From the NCBI RefSeq assembly GCF_005502885.1, contig NZ_SCMR01000023.1, positions 1-62,119 on the forward strand: a stretch of DNA of 62,119 nt, written 5' to 3'. Source of the DNA: Microbacterium sp. 2FI. Its GTDB lineage: Bacteria; Actinomycetota; Actinomycetes; Actinomycetales; Microbacteriaceae. The notes beneath the pieces were generated by a model. That model made no database searches and was not told the origin of the DNA. It saw only the letters and a program-made list of their open reading frames with translations. Positions within the stretch are counted from its first letter, which is position 1; every line of letters begins with the position of its first letter. A program made the translations under genes and the position numbers. Shown piece by piece: positions 44,297-53,351 of this stretch.

Positions 44297-44512
44297 GTGA
44301 GGATCGACTCCCGTACGACGGAGGCGGCGATCGTGGGGGCGACCGCCGGCACCGTTCGTGCATCGGACACGCGCGGACGGCGAGGCCTGGGGACCTGCCT
44401 CGCCATCCGCGCGGCCTCTCGCTCCGGGCGGGGGTGGAAGCGGGGTGCTCTGGGGGCTTCCCGCTTCCGCCTCACCCGGCGCGACGGCGCATCGCGCTGC
44501 GTCGGCATCTGA
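44297..44512 (+). CDS. Possible short leader ORF before the response regulator
   Basis: This 71-codon frame has a GTG start nine bases after GAGGAGG (44284-44290 region), an excellent ribosome site. The product is very basic, rich in Arg, Gly and Ala, with no recognised domain (start VRIDSRTTEAAIVG). Its stop lies one base before another GTG at 44514 in frame with the response regulator. It could be a leader peptide or chance; the composition is not convincing for a folded protein. Confidence 0.3.
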   Translation: MRIDSRTTEAAIVGATAGTVRASDTRGRRGLGTCLAIRAASRSGRGWKRGALGASRFRLTRRDGASRCVGI

Positions 44513-44612
44513 CGTGAGCACCGCCGAGCGGCGGTTCCAGACCGCGTTCTGGGATATCCTGACCGACATCCGCGAGCCGACCGTCATCTCACCGGCTCGG
44601 GAGGGTGAGTCG

Positions 44613-45371
44613 GTGGACGAAGAACGCATCGCAGTCGTGATCGAGGACGAGGAAGACATCCGGTCGCTCCTGTCCACTGTGCTGGCGCAGGCCGGATTCA
44701 CGGTGCACGGCGCCGCCGACGGCGAGTCCGGCGTCGAACTCGTCCGCCGGCATCAGCCGATCGTGACGACACTCGACGTGAACATGCCGGGCATGGACGG
44801 GTTCGAGGCGGCCAAGCGCATCCGTGCCGTCAGCACCACCTACATCGTGATGCTGAGCGCGCGTACCGAGGAGATCGATGCGTTGCAGGGGCTCGAGGCC
44901 GGCGCCGACGACTACGTCTCGAAGCCGTTCCGGCCACGCGAGCTGCGCGCGCGCATCGACGCGATGCTGCGGCGTCCGCGACAGCACCTCGCCGCACCGT
45001 CGCCCGCCGCACCGGCGACGATGGCGGAGTCGGTCGCCCCGCCGACGACGTGGCTGGAGCACCAGGGGCTGCGCCTGAACCCCGCGACCCGCATCGCGAC
45101 CGTCGACGACCTCGAACTCGAGCTCACCCGCAGCGAGTTCGACATCCTGGCGGATCTGCTGACCGCCGGCCGGCGCGTCCGCGGAAAGTCCGACCTCGCG
45201 CTGATGCTCCGCGGCGAGACCTACACCGGCGCCGAATTCGTCAGCGACAGCGACGCCCGCGCAATCGAGGTGCACGTCGCGAACCTGCGCCGCAAGCTCG
45301 GCGAGTCCCCCGCCGCCCCCCGTTGGATCGAGACGGTACGGGGCGTCGGCTATCGGCTCACGGCGCCGTAG
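44613..45371 (+). CDS. OmpR/PhoB-family response regulator
   Basis: This 252-residue two-domain regulator has an N-terminal receiver domain with the acidic pocket EDEED (about residues 11-15), the phosphorylation site Asp55 in TLDVNMPGMDG, and Lys104 in SKPF. A Pro/Ala-rich linker leads to a C-terminal winged-helix DNA-binding domain (about 150-250) ending in RWIETVRGVGYRL. The GTG at 44613 follows GGGAGGG; a GTG at 44514 would add 33 residues. It converges on the kinase genes with a 21-base gap. The tandem repeats upstream may be its own binding sites. Confidence 0.88.
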   Translation: MDEERIAVVIEDEEDIRSLLSTVLAQAGFTVHGAADGESGVELVRRHQPIVTTLDVNMPGMDGFEAAKRIRAVSTTYIVMLSARTEEIDALQGLEAGADDYVSKPFRPRELRARIDAMLRRPRQHLAAPSPAAPATMAESVAPPTTWLEHQGLRLNPATRIATVDDLELELTRSEFDILADLLTAGRRVRGKSDLALMLRGETYTGAEFVSDSDARAIEVHVANLRRKLGESPAAPRWIETVRGVGYRLTAP

Positions 45372-45392
45372 CGACGACAGGCACGGATGCCG

Positions 45393-46559
45393 CTACTCGT
45401 CGTCCCCGACGAGCACCGACGATTCGACGCTGACCGCCGCGCGGCTCGCAGCGTCTCGCGCGACCTGCACGAGCGCGTCGGGCTCGTAGCCGACGGCATC
45501 GGAGAGCGCGACTCCGACGCCGACCACGGGGATCACGCCCCCGCCGACACGGCCGAGGTCGTCGAACAGACCGCGATAGATCACGGCCGCCTGACGACGC
45601 GCCTGCGCGGGCGCGTCGACGACGACGCCCACGAGGAGTCCGGTGGGTCCGTCTTCGGCGACGAGGGCGTTCGAGGGCGCATGGCGGCGCACGCCGGTGC
45701 GCCACGTCTCGGTGACGGCGCGGGCCACCTCGCTTCCGAATGCCGTCGAGATCTGCTCGAGGTCGTCGACGCGCACGGCGACGACGCCGACGAGCTCCGA
45801 GCGCCAGCGCGCGCGGGCGCACAGCTCGGCCATCGCGGTCGCGAACTCCTCGGATGAGAGGATGCCGTCGCGCGGCGCATTGAATCCGGTGGGATTCAGA
45901 TACCCGCGCATCGGGGCGCGCGTCGCTCGCAGCACCGAGGTCGACACGACCGCGACGATCGTGAGGGTGATCGTCAGCAGGCTCGTGCTGACGGTGCCGA
46001 ACGCCTGCTGGAAGAGCGAGCTGTCGGGCCCCGAGGTGACGAAGGCCGTGGTGCGCGAGACGTAGAACAGCGACTGGAACCCCAGCACGGCCCCGAGCAC
46101 CCACGCCGTCTTCGAGTCGCGGAGCTCGCCGCGCAGGCACTCCACCGCACCGAAGCCGGCGAACACCAGCAGCGGGACGAACATCCAGAGGGCTCCCGCC
46201 CAGTCGCCGCCGTCGGGTCCTTCGACGATCACGGCGATCGCGGCGGCGAGCACCGCCGTGGCCACGAGGAACGACGACCACCCCATCGCGCGATCGTTGA
46301 AGCGACGGCATCCGAGCCACATGCATCCCGTCCCCGCGACGAACGCGCCGTTGCCCACCGCGACCGCCCACCACGCATCCGGCGACTGCGCCCAGATGAC
46401 GTACGCGAGGGTCGTGAGCATCGCGGCGAGGAACGCGAGGGCCCACACACGACCCGCGCCCTCGTCGCGGCGCAGGAGCGTCTCGACGATGAACAGGATG
46501 CCGCTGACGTTGATGACGAGAGCCGTGACGACGAGCACACTCGCGATCTCGAGGTTCAT
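45393..46559 (-). CDS. Membrane protein with degenerate GGDEF domain
   Basis: This 388-residue protein has about six or seven transmembrane helices in the first 210 residues and a C-terminal domain with the layout of a GGDEF (diguanylate cyclase) fold: DGILSSEEFATAMAEL, then VVAVRVDDLEQISTAFG and HAPSNALVAEDGPTGLLVGV. The catalytic GGDEF signature is replaced by EDGPT, and key metal-binding residues are not seen, so c-di-GMP synthesis is unlikely. Its ATG overlaps the histidine kinase stop (ATGA), so the two are made together. A sensory or GTP-binding role is inferred. Confidence 0.75.
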   Translation of the reverse strand: MNLEIASVLVVTALVINVSGILFIVETLLRRDEGAGRVWALAFLAAMLTTLAYVIWAQSPDAWWAVAVGNGAFVAGTGCMWLGCRRFNDRAMGWSSFLVATAVLAAAIAVIVEGPDGGDWAGALWMFVPLLVFAGFGAVECLRGELRDSKTAWVLGAVLGFQSLFYVSRTTAFVTSGPDSSLFQQAFGTVSTSLLTITLTIVAVVSTSVLRATRAPMRGYLNPTGFNAPRDGILSSEEFATAMAELCARARWRSELVGVVAVRVDDLEQISTAFGSEVARAVTETWRTGVRRHAPSNALVAEDGPTGLLVGVVVDAPAQARRQAAVIYRGLFDDLGRVGGGVIPVVGVGVALSDAVGYEPDALVQVARDAASRAAVSVESSVLVGDDE

Positions 46560-48259
46560 GAGGTGGATCCTTCTGCGGGTGCGTCGGGTGCGTCGGGAGA
46601 GGATGCCGGGAGCTTGACGACGAAGGTCGAGCCGACGCCCGGCGAGGAGTGCAGGCCGAGCTCGCCGCCGTGGGCGCGCACGATGTCGCGCGTGATGGCG
46701 AGGCCGAGCCCGGTGCCGGCGCGGCGCGGGGCGCCGGCCTGGTAGTAACGCTGGAACAGGCGGGATCGGTCGGCTTCGCTGATGCCGACGCCGGTGTCGC
46801 GGACGAGGATCCAGCTCGAGGTGCCGTCGGTCGTCGTTCCGACGAAGACCGTGCCGCCGTCGCGGTTGTAGGCGATCGCGTTCGAGAGCAGGTTGTCGAT
46901 CACCTGGCGGATGCGCAGGGGGTCGGCCCACAGCATCGCCTCTTCGAGCCCTCCGGTGTCGATGGTGATCGCGCGGCTCTGCGCCCGCGGCATCAGAGCT
47001 TCGACGGAGGCATGGACCACATCGCGCGCGTCGAGGGAGCGGGGCGCGATCGACGCCTCCACCGACGACGACGACGAACTCGACGCGGCGAGGATGTCTG
47101 CGACGATCCGCAGCAGTCGCTCGGCGTTGCGCTCGGCGATGTCGAGGTTCGCCCGCACGTGGTCGGGCACGTCCGGGTCCTCGATCGCGAGATCGAGGTA
47201 GCCGAGGATCGAGGTGAGCGGCGTCCGCAGCTCATGCGAGACGGAGGCGACCAGATCGTCGCGGGCGCGGAGGGCGGTGAGCTCGGAGGTGACATCGCGC
47301 GAGACGACGACGGCGCCGACATCCGTCCCCGACGAGTCGGTGAGGCGACGCGCGGTGATGCTGAGTGCCTGGCGGGGGCCGGGCTCGATGCCGAACCACA
47401 CGAGCTGACTCTCGAAGGCCTCACCGCGCAGCGCGCGCTCGAGCGGAAGCTCGTCGGCGGGGAGGCGCGTCACGCCGTCGTCGCGGAACGCGGGTGGTGC
47501 GGCATCCTCGTCATCGTCTCCGACCGCGTGCTGGAGGCGAGCGTGGGCTTCATTCGTGACCGCGATGTTCCCGTCGGCGGTGACCCGGATCACGCCGAAG
47601 TCGACGGCATCGAGCACCTCGGTGACGACCTGCTCCTGGCGCCTCGTGCGCTCGAGCACGCGGCCGAGGAGCCGCGCCTGTTTCGCGAGGAGGGTCCGCT
47701 GGGCGTCGGAGCGACGGGCGTTGAGGTGGCTCGTCACCGCCACCGCGAACAGGACGAGCGGCACGAGGAGCGTCGAATACGTGACCTGCGATGCGCTGAT
47801 CGCCATCAGCACGCTCACGATGCCGGCGACGGAGACGATCACCGCGAACATGCCGAGGAGCCCGAACCCCGACGCGAGCCACGTCGTGGGGAAGATCCAC
47901 AGGAGTCCGAACGCAGAACCGGGAGCGGCGATCTGCATCATCGTGATCGCCACGATGTCGATCGCGGGGACGACGGCGACCCAGCCGAACGGGATCCGGT
48001 TCCAGGGGATCACGAGCGTCGCGCCGGTCACGACGAAGATGACGACGACACCGGTGAAGAGCAGCACCTCGTCGCCCTCGAACGGCCCGAGCGCGATCAG
48101 GACGCCGAGGGCGAAGACCACCGTCCCCAGCAGCAGCTGGTTGAGGGTCGCGGTGCGGGCGCGCGTCCGGTCGACGAAGTCGTCGCGCAGCCACGCCGTG
48201 CGCGTGCGCTGGGTGCGGACCGCATCGCTGTGCGGCCGCGGGTTCGGTGCGACGGACAT
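46556..48259 (-). CDS. Membrane sensor histidine kinase with PAS-like domain
   Basis: This 567-residue kinase has five or six transmembrane helices (about residues 42-175), a coiled linker, a PAS-like domain (about 213-325: FGVIRVTADGNIAVTNEAH), the HisKA domain with His342 in SHELRTPLTSILGYLDLA, and the ATPase domain with DNLLSNAIAYNRDGG, DTGVGI and GTGLGLAI. The ATG at 48259 fits the N-terminus of the membrane segment. It should phosphorylate the neighbouring convergent response regulator. The signal is unknown. Confidence 0.9.
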   Translation of the reverse strand: MSVAPNPRPHSDAVRTQRTRTAWLRDDFVDRTRARTATLNQLLLGTVVFALGVLIALGPFEGDEVLLFTGVVVIFVVTGATLVIPWNRIPFGWVAVVPAIDIVAITMMQIAAPGSAFGLLWIFPTTWLASGFGLLGMFAVIVSVAGIVSVLMAISASQVTYSTLLVPLVLFAVAVTSHLNARRSDAQRTLLAKQARLLGRVLERTRRQEQVVTEVLDAVDFGVIRVTADGNIAVTNEAHARLQHAVGDDDEDAAPPAFRDDGVTRLPADELPLERALRGEAFESQLVWFGIEPGPRQALSITARRLTDSSGTDVGAVVVSRDVTSELTALRARDDLVASVSHELRTPLTSILGYLDLAIEDPDVPDHVRANLDIAERNAERLLRIVADILAASSSSSSSVEASIAPRSLDARDVVHASVEALMPRAQSRAITIDTGGLEEAMLWADPLRIRQVIDNLLSNAIAYNRDGGTVFVGTTTDGTSSWILVRDTGVGISEADRSRLFQRYYQAGAPRRAGTGLGLAITRDIVRAHGGELGLHSSPGVGSTFVVKLPASSPDAPDAPAEGSTS

Positions 48260-48300
48260 ATGGCGACGGTAACGGATGCCGGGCCTTTCGGCGCGGTGCC

Positions 48301-48876
48301 TCAGCCGCGGAGGGCGATCGCCTCGCTCGTCCAGCGTCGGAAGAGGTCCCACGGATCGTCGACCCCGGCCGCGACGACCGCGACATGCGCGCGCAGATCG
48401 TCGGAGAAGCGGAACCATTCGGTGCGTGCGAAGCGGTCTGCGGCGAAATGCGCATGCCGTCGCTGCTCGAGCGCGCGATCGCCGCGCTCGAAGGCGAGGA
48501 GCTCGTCGTGCCAGATCGCGCCGAATCGCTGCCGCGGGTTCGCGGTCGTGCCGATCTTCACCCGGTCGGCGACGCGCAGGTAGTACACGACGTCGACGCG
48601 GGGTGGTGCCAGCTCGCCGTCGACGACCTCGCCGTGGCGCCACTCGCAGCTCGCGCAGATCCATCCCGACGGATAGCGGATGCCGGTGCGCGACCCGCAC
48701 AGGCGACACGGCGACGGCAGGACGTCGACGACGCCGTGCTCACGGACGGCCCACTCGGCAGCCTCGGCGAAATGGCCGTCGCACAGCGCGATCGGCGCAT
48801 CGGCGGACACGGTGCCACGGCATCCGTCGCCCATCTCAATGCACGAACGAGGGAATCCAGAAGCGTCATCGGGCAC
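48301..48876 (-). CDS. GIY-YIG nuclease-like protein (T5orf172/MUG113 type) with zinc ribbon
   Basis: This 191-residue protein carries a zinc ribbon (Cys57, Cys60, Cys74, Cys77) before a GIY-YIG-like domain at about residues 96-165. That domain shows DVVYYLRVADRVKIGTT, the arginine in NPRQRF, the glutamate in ALEQRRHAHF and the end motif RTEWFRFSDDL, as in the T5orf172/MUG113 group. Such domains occur in phage and mobile-element proteins but also as chromosomal orphans. Nuclease activity is not shown. It sits between the kinase and rpsA. Extra cysteines at 12, 19 and 32 could bind a second zinc. Confidence 0.75.
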   Translation of the reverse strand: MPDDASGFPRSCIEMGDGCRGTVSADAPIALCDGHFAEAAEWAVREHGVVDVLPSPCRLCGSRTGIRYPSGWICASCEWRHGEVVDGELAPPRVDVVYYLRVADRVKIGTTANPRQRFGAIWHDELLAFERGDRALEQRRHAHFAADRFARTEWFRFSDDLRAHVAVVAAGVDDPWDLFRRWTSEAIALRG

Positions 48877-48901
48877 GCCTCGACGGTAGCCGGGGGGAAC
48901 G

Positions 48902-48937
48902 ACACAGGGTCGGAGCCCGAAGGCTCCGACCCTGTGT
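48902..48937 (-). terminator. Strong terminator of rpsA
   Basis: A perfect 16-bp stem (48902-48917 with 48922-48937) closed by a CGAA loop lies 16 bases downstream of the rpsA stop codon. Confidence 0.9.
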
Positions 48938-48953
48938 GGTGTTCAGCTGCGGA

Positions 48954-50405
48954 TCAGCGACCCGAGAGCTTCTCGCGGAGAGCCGCGAGTGCCTCGTCGT
49001 CGGCGAGGGTGCCGCCGCCGGTGCTCTCCGAAGAGAACGAGGACGAGCCGGCCTCGACGGCCGGTGCGTTCGCCTCGGCCTCGAGGGCCTTGGCGACGGC
49101 TGCCTTGTGAGCCTCCCAGCGGCCCTGGGCAGCGGCGTACTCCTGCTCCCACTTCTCGCGCTGGGTGTCGAAGCCCTCGAGCCAGGCGTTGGTCTCGGGG
49201 TCGAAGCCCTCGGGGTACTTGTACTCGCCGTTCTCGTCGTACTCCGTGACCATGCCGTACAGGGCCGGGTCGAACTCGGTGCCGAAGGGGTCGACCGACT
49301 CGTTCGCCTGCTTGAGCGAGAGCGAGATGCGGCGACGCTCGAGGTCGATGTCGATGATCTTGACGAAGACCTCTTCGCCGACCGAGACGACCTGCTCCGC
49401 GAGCTCGACGTGCTTGCCCGAGAGCTCCGAGATGTGCACGAGGCCCTCGATGCCGTCGGCGACGCGGACGAACGCACCGAACGGAACGAGCTTGGTGACC
49501 TTGCCCGGAGCGACCTGGCCGATGGCGTGGGTGCGGGCGAAGACCTGCCACGGGTCCTCCTGCGTCGCCTTGAGCGAGAGCGACACGCGCTCACGGTCGA
49601 GGTCGACCTCGAGGATCTCGACGGTGACTTCCTGACCGACCTCGACGACCTCGGACGCGTGCTCGATGTGCTTCCACGAGAGCTCCGAGACGTGGACGAG
49701 ACCGTCGACGCCACCGAGGTCGACGAACGCACCGAAGTTGACGATCGACGAGACGGTGCCCTTGCGGACCTGGCCCTTGTGGAGGTTGTTGAGGAACGTG
49801 GTGCGGGACTCCGACTGCGTCTGCTCGAGCAGCGCGCGGCGCGAGAGCACGACGTTGTTGCGGTTCTTGTCGAGCTCGAGGATCTTCGCCTCGATCTCCT
49901 GGCCGAGGTACGGCGTCAGATCGCGAACACGGCGCAGCTCGATGAGCGAAGCCGGGAGGAAGCCGCGGAGGCCGATGTCGACGATGAGACCGCCCTTGAC
50001 GACCTCGATGACCGAACCGGTGACGACACCGTCGGTCTCCTTGATCTTCTCGACGTCGCCCCACGCACGCTCGTACTGAGCACGCTTCTTGGAGAGGATC
50101 AGACGGCCTTCCTTGTCCTCCTTCTGGAGAACAAGCGCCTCGACCTCGTCGCCGACCTTGACGACCTCGTTGGGGTCGATGTCGTGCTTGATCGAAAGCT
50201 CGCGCGAGGGGATGACGCCCTCGGTCTTGAAGCCGACGTCGAGGAGGACCTCGTCGCGGTCGACCTTCACGACGGTGCCCTCGATGAGGTCTCCGTCGTT
50301 GAAGGACTTGATGGTCAGTTCGACCGCGGCCAGGAAGTCTTCAGCGGATCCGATGTCGTTGATCGCGACCTGCTTGGTGGCCGTGGCGGTCGTTGCGGTA
50401 GTCAT
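48954..50405 (-). CDS. rpsA: 30S ribosomal protein S1
   Basis: This 483-residue protein has four S1 RNA-binding domains in a row. The last two are similar, each with a GAFV motif and HVSELS or HISELS (around residues 215-260 and 300-345). The C-terminus is acidic and Ser-rich. It binds mRNA and aids translation initiation. The strong terminator downstream and a 200-base leader upstream suggest a single-gene transcript. Confidence 0.97.
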   Translation of the reverse strand: MTTATTATATKQVAINDIGSAEDFLAAVELTIKSFNDGDLIEGTVVKVDRDEVLLDVGFKTEGVIPSRELSIKHDIDPNEVVKVGDEVEALVLQKEDKEGRLILSKKRAQYERAWGDVEKIKETDGVVTGSVIEVVKGGLIVDIGLRGFLPASLIELRRVRDLTPYLGQEIEAKILELDKNRNNVVLSRRALLEQTQSESRTTFLNNLHKGQVRKGTVSSIVNFGAFVDLGGVDGLVHVSELSWKHIEHASEVVEVGQEVTVEILEVDLDRERVSLSLKATQEDPWQVFARTHAIGQVAPGKVTKLVPFGAFVRVADGIEGLVHISELSGKHVELAEQVVSVGEEVFVKIIDIDLERRRISLSLKQANESVDPFGTEFDPALYGMVTEYDENGEYKYPEGFDPETNAWLEGFDTQREKWEQEYAAAQGRWEAHKAAVAKALEAEANAPAVEAGSSSFSSESTGGGTLADDEALAALREKLSGR

Positions 50406-50606
50406 GTAGTGGGTTGTCCTTGTTGGGTTGAGGGTCTCGGGCTTCGGCCTTCATCGGCGGGCCGGCCGCGCGAGCGCGAACGGATGCCTCGAGCCGAAGC
50501 GAAGCGGATTGTTTGATGCGATGTCACAGACGAGACGGCGCGAACCGCATCGAGGCGTGGCTGTAGAGCCACATGAATGACACTCCAGAGTAGCAGAATG
50601 CGGGGT

Positions 50607-51320
50607 TCAGCGGGGCAGGTCGATCGGCGCCGTGGTCGTGCGATCGGGGTCGTACGGCGGAATCGGCTCGGTCAGCTGCTCGCCGCGGAGTTCTGCCAGC
50701 CGCTCGTCCTCACGACGGCGCGCTCCGGCGAGCCACTCCCAGCCGCCGGGCGCGTCGGAAGCGGTCCGCGTCGGCGCAGGCGGCAGCGGCGGCCGTGCGA
50801 CCCGGGGCGACGGCGACTGGTCGGCGACGAACCCGCGCAGGCCGGACTGCTGGATCACCCGCTGGATGGTCAGGCCCCTCCCGTCGGGATCGCCGACGTA
50901 GCGGATCTCGCGGAGCCCCTGCGACTGCGCCGCCGACTCGAAGATGAAGTGCCCGTAGCCGAAGATGCGGCCGACGAGCGGCTTGTGCACGGAGATGTCG
51001 AGGATGCGCGCGAGGGGCATGGTCGCGATCCGCTGCGACAGGATGCCGTGCACGCGGAACACGCGCATGTTGGTGATGACGAAGCGATTCATGCGCTGCT
51101 CGAGGATGCGCCACGACGCGTGCAGGATCACGCCGACGCCGACGAGCGCAGGAAGCCACCAGACCACCGGCGGAACGACCGTCGCCAGCAGGGTGACGAG
51201 CATTCCCGCGCCGAGCTCGAGGGTCGCGGCGACGACGGCTGCCCAGTGCTTGCGCACTTCGTCGATGACGACCTCGCCCTGATCGGCGATCAGGTGCCGC
51301 TCGATCCGGGGATCGAACAC
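50607..51320 (-). CDS. PH domain-containing membrane protein
   Basis: This 237-residue protein has two hydrophobic helices (about residues 30-68) followed by a bacterial PH-like domain (bPH_2, about 75-150) with NRFVITNMRVFRVHGIL and RIFGYGHFIFESAAQSQGL. A Pro/Arg-rich cytosolic tail follows. The GTG start is three bases after the stop of the tiny membrane gene, so they form a pair. Function unknown; related proteins are often membrane stress or lipid-linked. Confidence 0.85.
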   Translation of the reverse strand: MFDPRIERHLIADQGEVVIDEVRKHWAAVVAATLELGAGMLVTLLATVVPPVVWWLPALVGVGVILHASWRILEQRMNRFVITNMRVFRVHGILSQRIATMPLARILDISVHKPLVGRIFGYGHFIFESAAQSQGLREIRYVGDPDGRGLTIQRVIQQSGLRGFVADQSPSPRVARPPLPPAPTRTASDAPGGWEWLAGARRREDERLAELRGEQLTEPIPPYDPDRTTTAPIDLPR

Positions 51321-51323
51321 GGC

Positions 51324-51491
51324 TCAGCCGCCGGCGAGGGCGACGAAGAACTCGGTGACGGCTACCCCGGTGCCCCAGATGGCGCCGAACGCACCCTGCA
51401 CCGCATTCGCGGCATCCTCCGGCCTCGTGACGAGGTAGAACACGGCGAATGCGATGACGAGTCCGATGAGGACGCGCTTGACGAGCTTCAC
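51324..51491 (-). CDS. Small single-helix membrane protein
   Basis: This 55-residue protein (GTG start at 51491, with AAAGGA upstream) has one strong N-terminal helix (VKLVKRVLIGLVIAFAVFYL) and a weakly hydrophobic second segment. It sits three bases before the PH-domain gene and is probably cotranslated with it. It is too short for family assignment. Confidence 0.7.
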   Translation of the reverse strand: MKLVKRVLIGLVIAFAVFYLVTRPEDAANAVQGAFGAIWGTGVAVTEFFVALAGG

Positions 51492-51610
51492 AGGTGGGGT
51501 CCTTTCACGACGGCGGTGAACGATCCCCCCGGAACGCAGCACATGCTGTTGTACCCCACACTTCGCCGCGATCGCGTCAGACACGCGGATCGGGATGTGC
51601 GCCGACGGCG

Positions 51611-52660
51611 TCAGGGGCGCAGGAGCACCTTGACCGCGCGGCGTTCGTCCATTGCGGCGTACGCCTCCGCTGCTTCGCCGAGCGGCAGCTCGAGATCGAA
51701 CACGAGTCCGGGCACGATCGCCCCGGATCGAACGTCGGGGAGAAGTTCGTCGATGTAGCCGCGCACGGGCGCGACGCCGCCGTTCACGCCGACGTTGCGC
51801 CCGAACATCTGCGCGATGGGAAGCTCGGGGCCGCCGTTGGGCACGCCGACGTAGCCGACCATGCCGCCCGGGCGGGTGGATCGAAGCGCCTGGTCCATCG
51901 ACTCCTTCGTGCCGACGCATTCGAGCACGCGATCGGCGCCGATGCCGTCGGTGAGTTCGCGGACGCGTTCGATGCCATCCTTGCCGCGCTCGGCGACGAT
52001 GTGCGTGGCACCGAACCTCCGGGCGAGCTCCTGCCGCTCGGGATGACGCGACATCGCGATGATCGTCGTCGCGCCGAGGCGCTTCGCGGCGATGATCGCG
52101 CACAGGCCCACCGCGCCGTCCCCGACGACCGCGACGGAGTCGCCTGCCTGGACGCCTGCCGACACCGCGGCGTGGTGGCCCGTGCCCATGACGTCGCTCA
52201 GGGTGAGGAGTCCGGGGATCTCGTCATCGGCGACGGGGCCGGGTACGACGGCGAGCGTTCCGTCGGCGAGCGGAACGCGCACGCGCTCGCCCTGGCCGCC
52301 GTCGGCGAACCCGCCGAGACGGTCGGCACTCCCCCACCAGCCGCCGGTGAGGCACGACGTGCTCACGCCGTTGCGGCAGTTGACGCACGTGCCGTCGCAC
52401 ACGTAGAACGGCGCGATGACGAAATCGCCGGGCGTGATGTCGCGCACGTCGTCACCGACTGCTTCGACGACACCGACGAACTCGTGGCCGATCCGGTGAG
52501 GCTCGTCGGTCGCCGTCACGCCGCGATACGGCCACAGGTCTGATCCGCACACGCACGCGGCGACGACACGGACGATCGCATCGCCCCCGGTGGAGAGCAC
52601 GGGGTCGGGGACTTCTTCGACACGGATGTCGCGGGCGGCGTGGATGACGGTGGCGAGCAC
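51611..52660 (-). CDS. Zinc-dependent alcohol dehydrogenase family protein
   Basis: This 349-residue medium-chain dehydrogenase has the catalytic-zinc region CVCGSDLWPYRG and GHEFVGVV, four structural-zinc cysteines in CDGTCVNCRNGVSTSC, and the NAD(P)-binding VVGDGAVGLCAIIAAKRLG. Substrate is unknown. The gene seems to be transcribed alone. Confidence 0.9.
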   Translation of the reverse strand: MLATVIHAARDIRVEEVPDPVLSTGGDAIVRVVAACVCGSDLWPYRGVTATDEPHRIGHEFVGVVEAVGDDVRDITPGDFVIAPFYVCDGTCVNCRNGVSTSCLTGGWWGSADRLGGFADGGQGERVRVPLADGTLAVVPGPVADDEIPGLLTLSDVMGTGHHAAVSAGVQAGDSVAVVGDGAVGLCAIIAAKRLGATTIIAMSRHPERQELARRFGATHIVAERGKDGIERVRELTDGIGADRVLECVGTKESMDQALRSTRPGGMVGYVGVPNGGPELPIAQMFGRNVGVNGGVAPVRGYIDELLPDVRSGAIVPGLVFDLELPLGEAAEAYAAMDERRAVKVLLRP

Positions 52661-52722
52661 GATTCGAGCCTAGAGGGATGCCGCGCGACCGGCACCGCGC
52701 GATGGCGAGCACGGTCGCCGAC

Positions 52723-53250
52723 TCAACCGCAGTAGACGGCCTTGAAGAGCAGCACGGTGAGCGCGAGGTTCGCGGCTTCAGACTCGCCCGAGTAGTAGAG
52801 GTCGATCGCGCCGAGCACCTCCTCGGCATCCGCCTGCATGCCGCGCGCCTCATCGAGACCCTCCAACTGCGCGACCAGCGCGTAGAACGCGTCCTCGACG
52901 CTGGTGACCTCGCCGGTGGCGATGTCGACGGTGGTCGAGCAGGCGTACTCGAATGCGAAGTCGGCGGCCGGGTTGGACTCGACCGCCGTCTGTGCCCGTG
53001 CCACATCGTCGGCCATCGTGTCGAGGTCGTCGCTCGCCTCGCTGACGGCGTTCCGCGCGGCGATGCGCAGGTCGTCGAGCGTCTGCGAGCCCGACCGCAG
53101 CGCATCGTCGGTGTATCCCAGTGCGTCGGGCAGGTACTGTCCGGCCTGCCGCGCCGCCGGCGCGCACGCCGAAGCAGTCGTGGTGATCCCCACGAGCACG
53201 AAGACGATGAGCATCGCCGCAGAGACGAGCGTGGAGCGCTGAGTTCGCAT
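52723..53250 (-). CDS. Secreted or lipid-anchored protein of unknown function
   Basis: This 175-residue protein has an N-terminal signal (RSTLVSAAMLIVFVLVGI) ending in TTTASAC, which is close to a lipobox but imperfect; a cleaved secreted form is also possible. The mature part is acidic and helical, with two or three further cysteines, including CSTTVDI and the C-terminal YCG. No family was recognised. It is transcribed on the minus strand by itself. Confidence 0.7.
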   Translation of the reverse strand: MRTQRSTLVSAAMLIVFVLVGITTTASACAPAARQAGQYLPDALGYTDDALRSGSQTLDDLRIAARNAVSEASDDLDTMADDVARAQTAVESNPAADFAFEYACSTTVDIATGEVTSVEDAFYALVAQLEGLDEARGMQADAEEVLGAIDLYYSGESEAANLALTVLLFKAVYCG

Positions 53251-53351
53251 GCGGGATCCCCATTCCTTCGCACACGGGCGTCGTTGACGCGCACACTACT
53301 CCGCCGCACGTGCCGGCGGAAGGGCACCTGGCCGGGACTCTGACCCGCGAC

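Larger units (their letters stand above)
44145..44612. other. Leader and regulatory region before the response regulator
   Basis: This 468-base gap holds three 11-base direct repeats (44194-44226), a -10-like TAGCGT at 44237-44242, and a short open frame at 44297-44512 with a good ribosome site. It also contains a hairpin whose 9-bp arms lie at 44436-44444 and 44460-44468. A second -10-like sequence, TATCCT, is near 44553. Transcription could therefore start far upstream, giving a long leader, or close to the gene. Confidence 0.45.

Noticed and set aside
45393..46559. Active diguanylate cyclase
   Set aside because: The GGDEF signature is replaced by EDGPT and the metal-binding residues are not visible, so enzymatic activity is not claimed.
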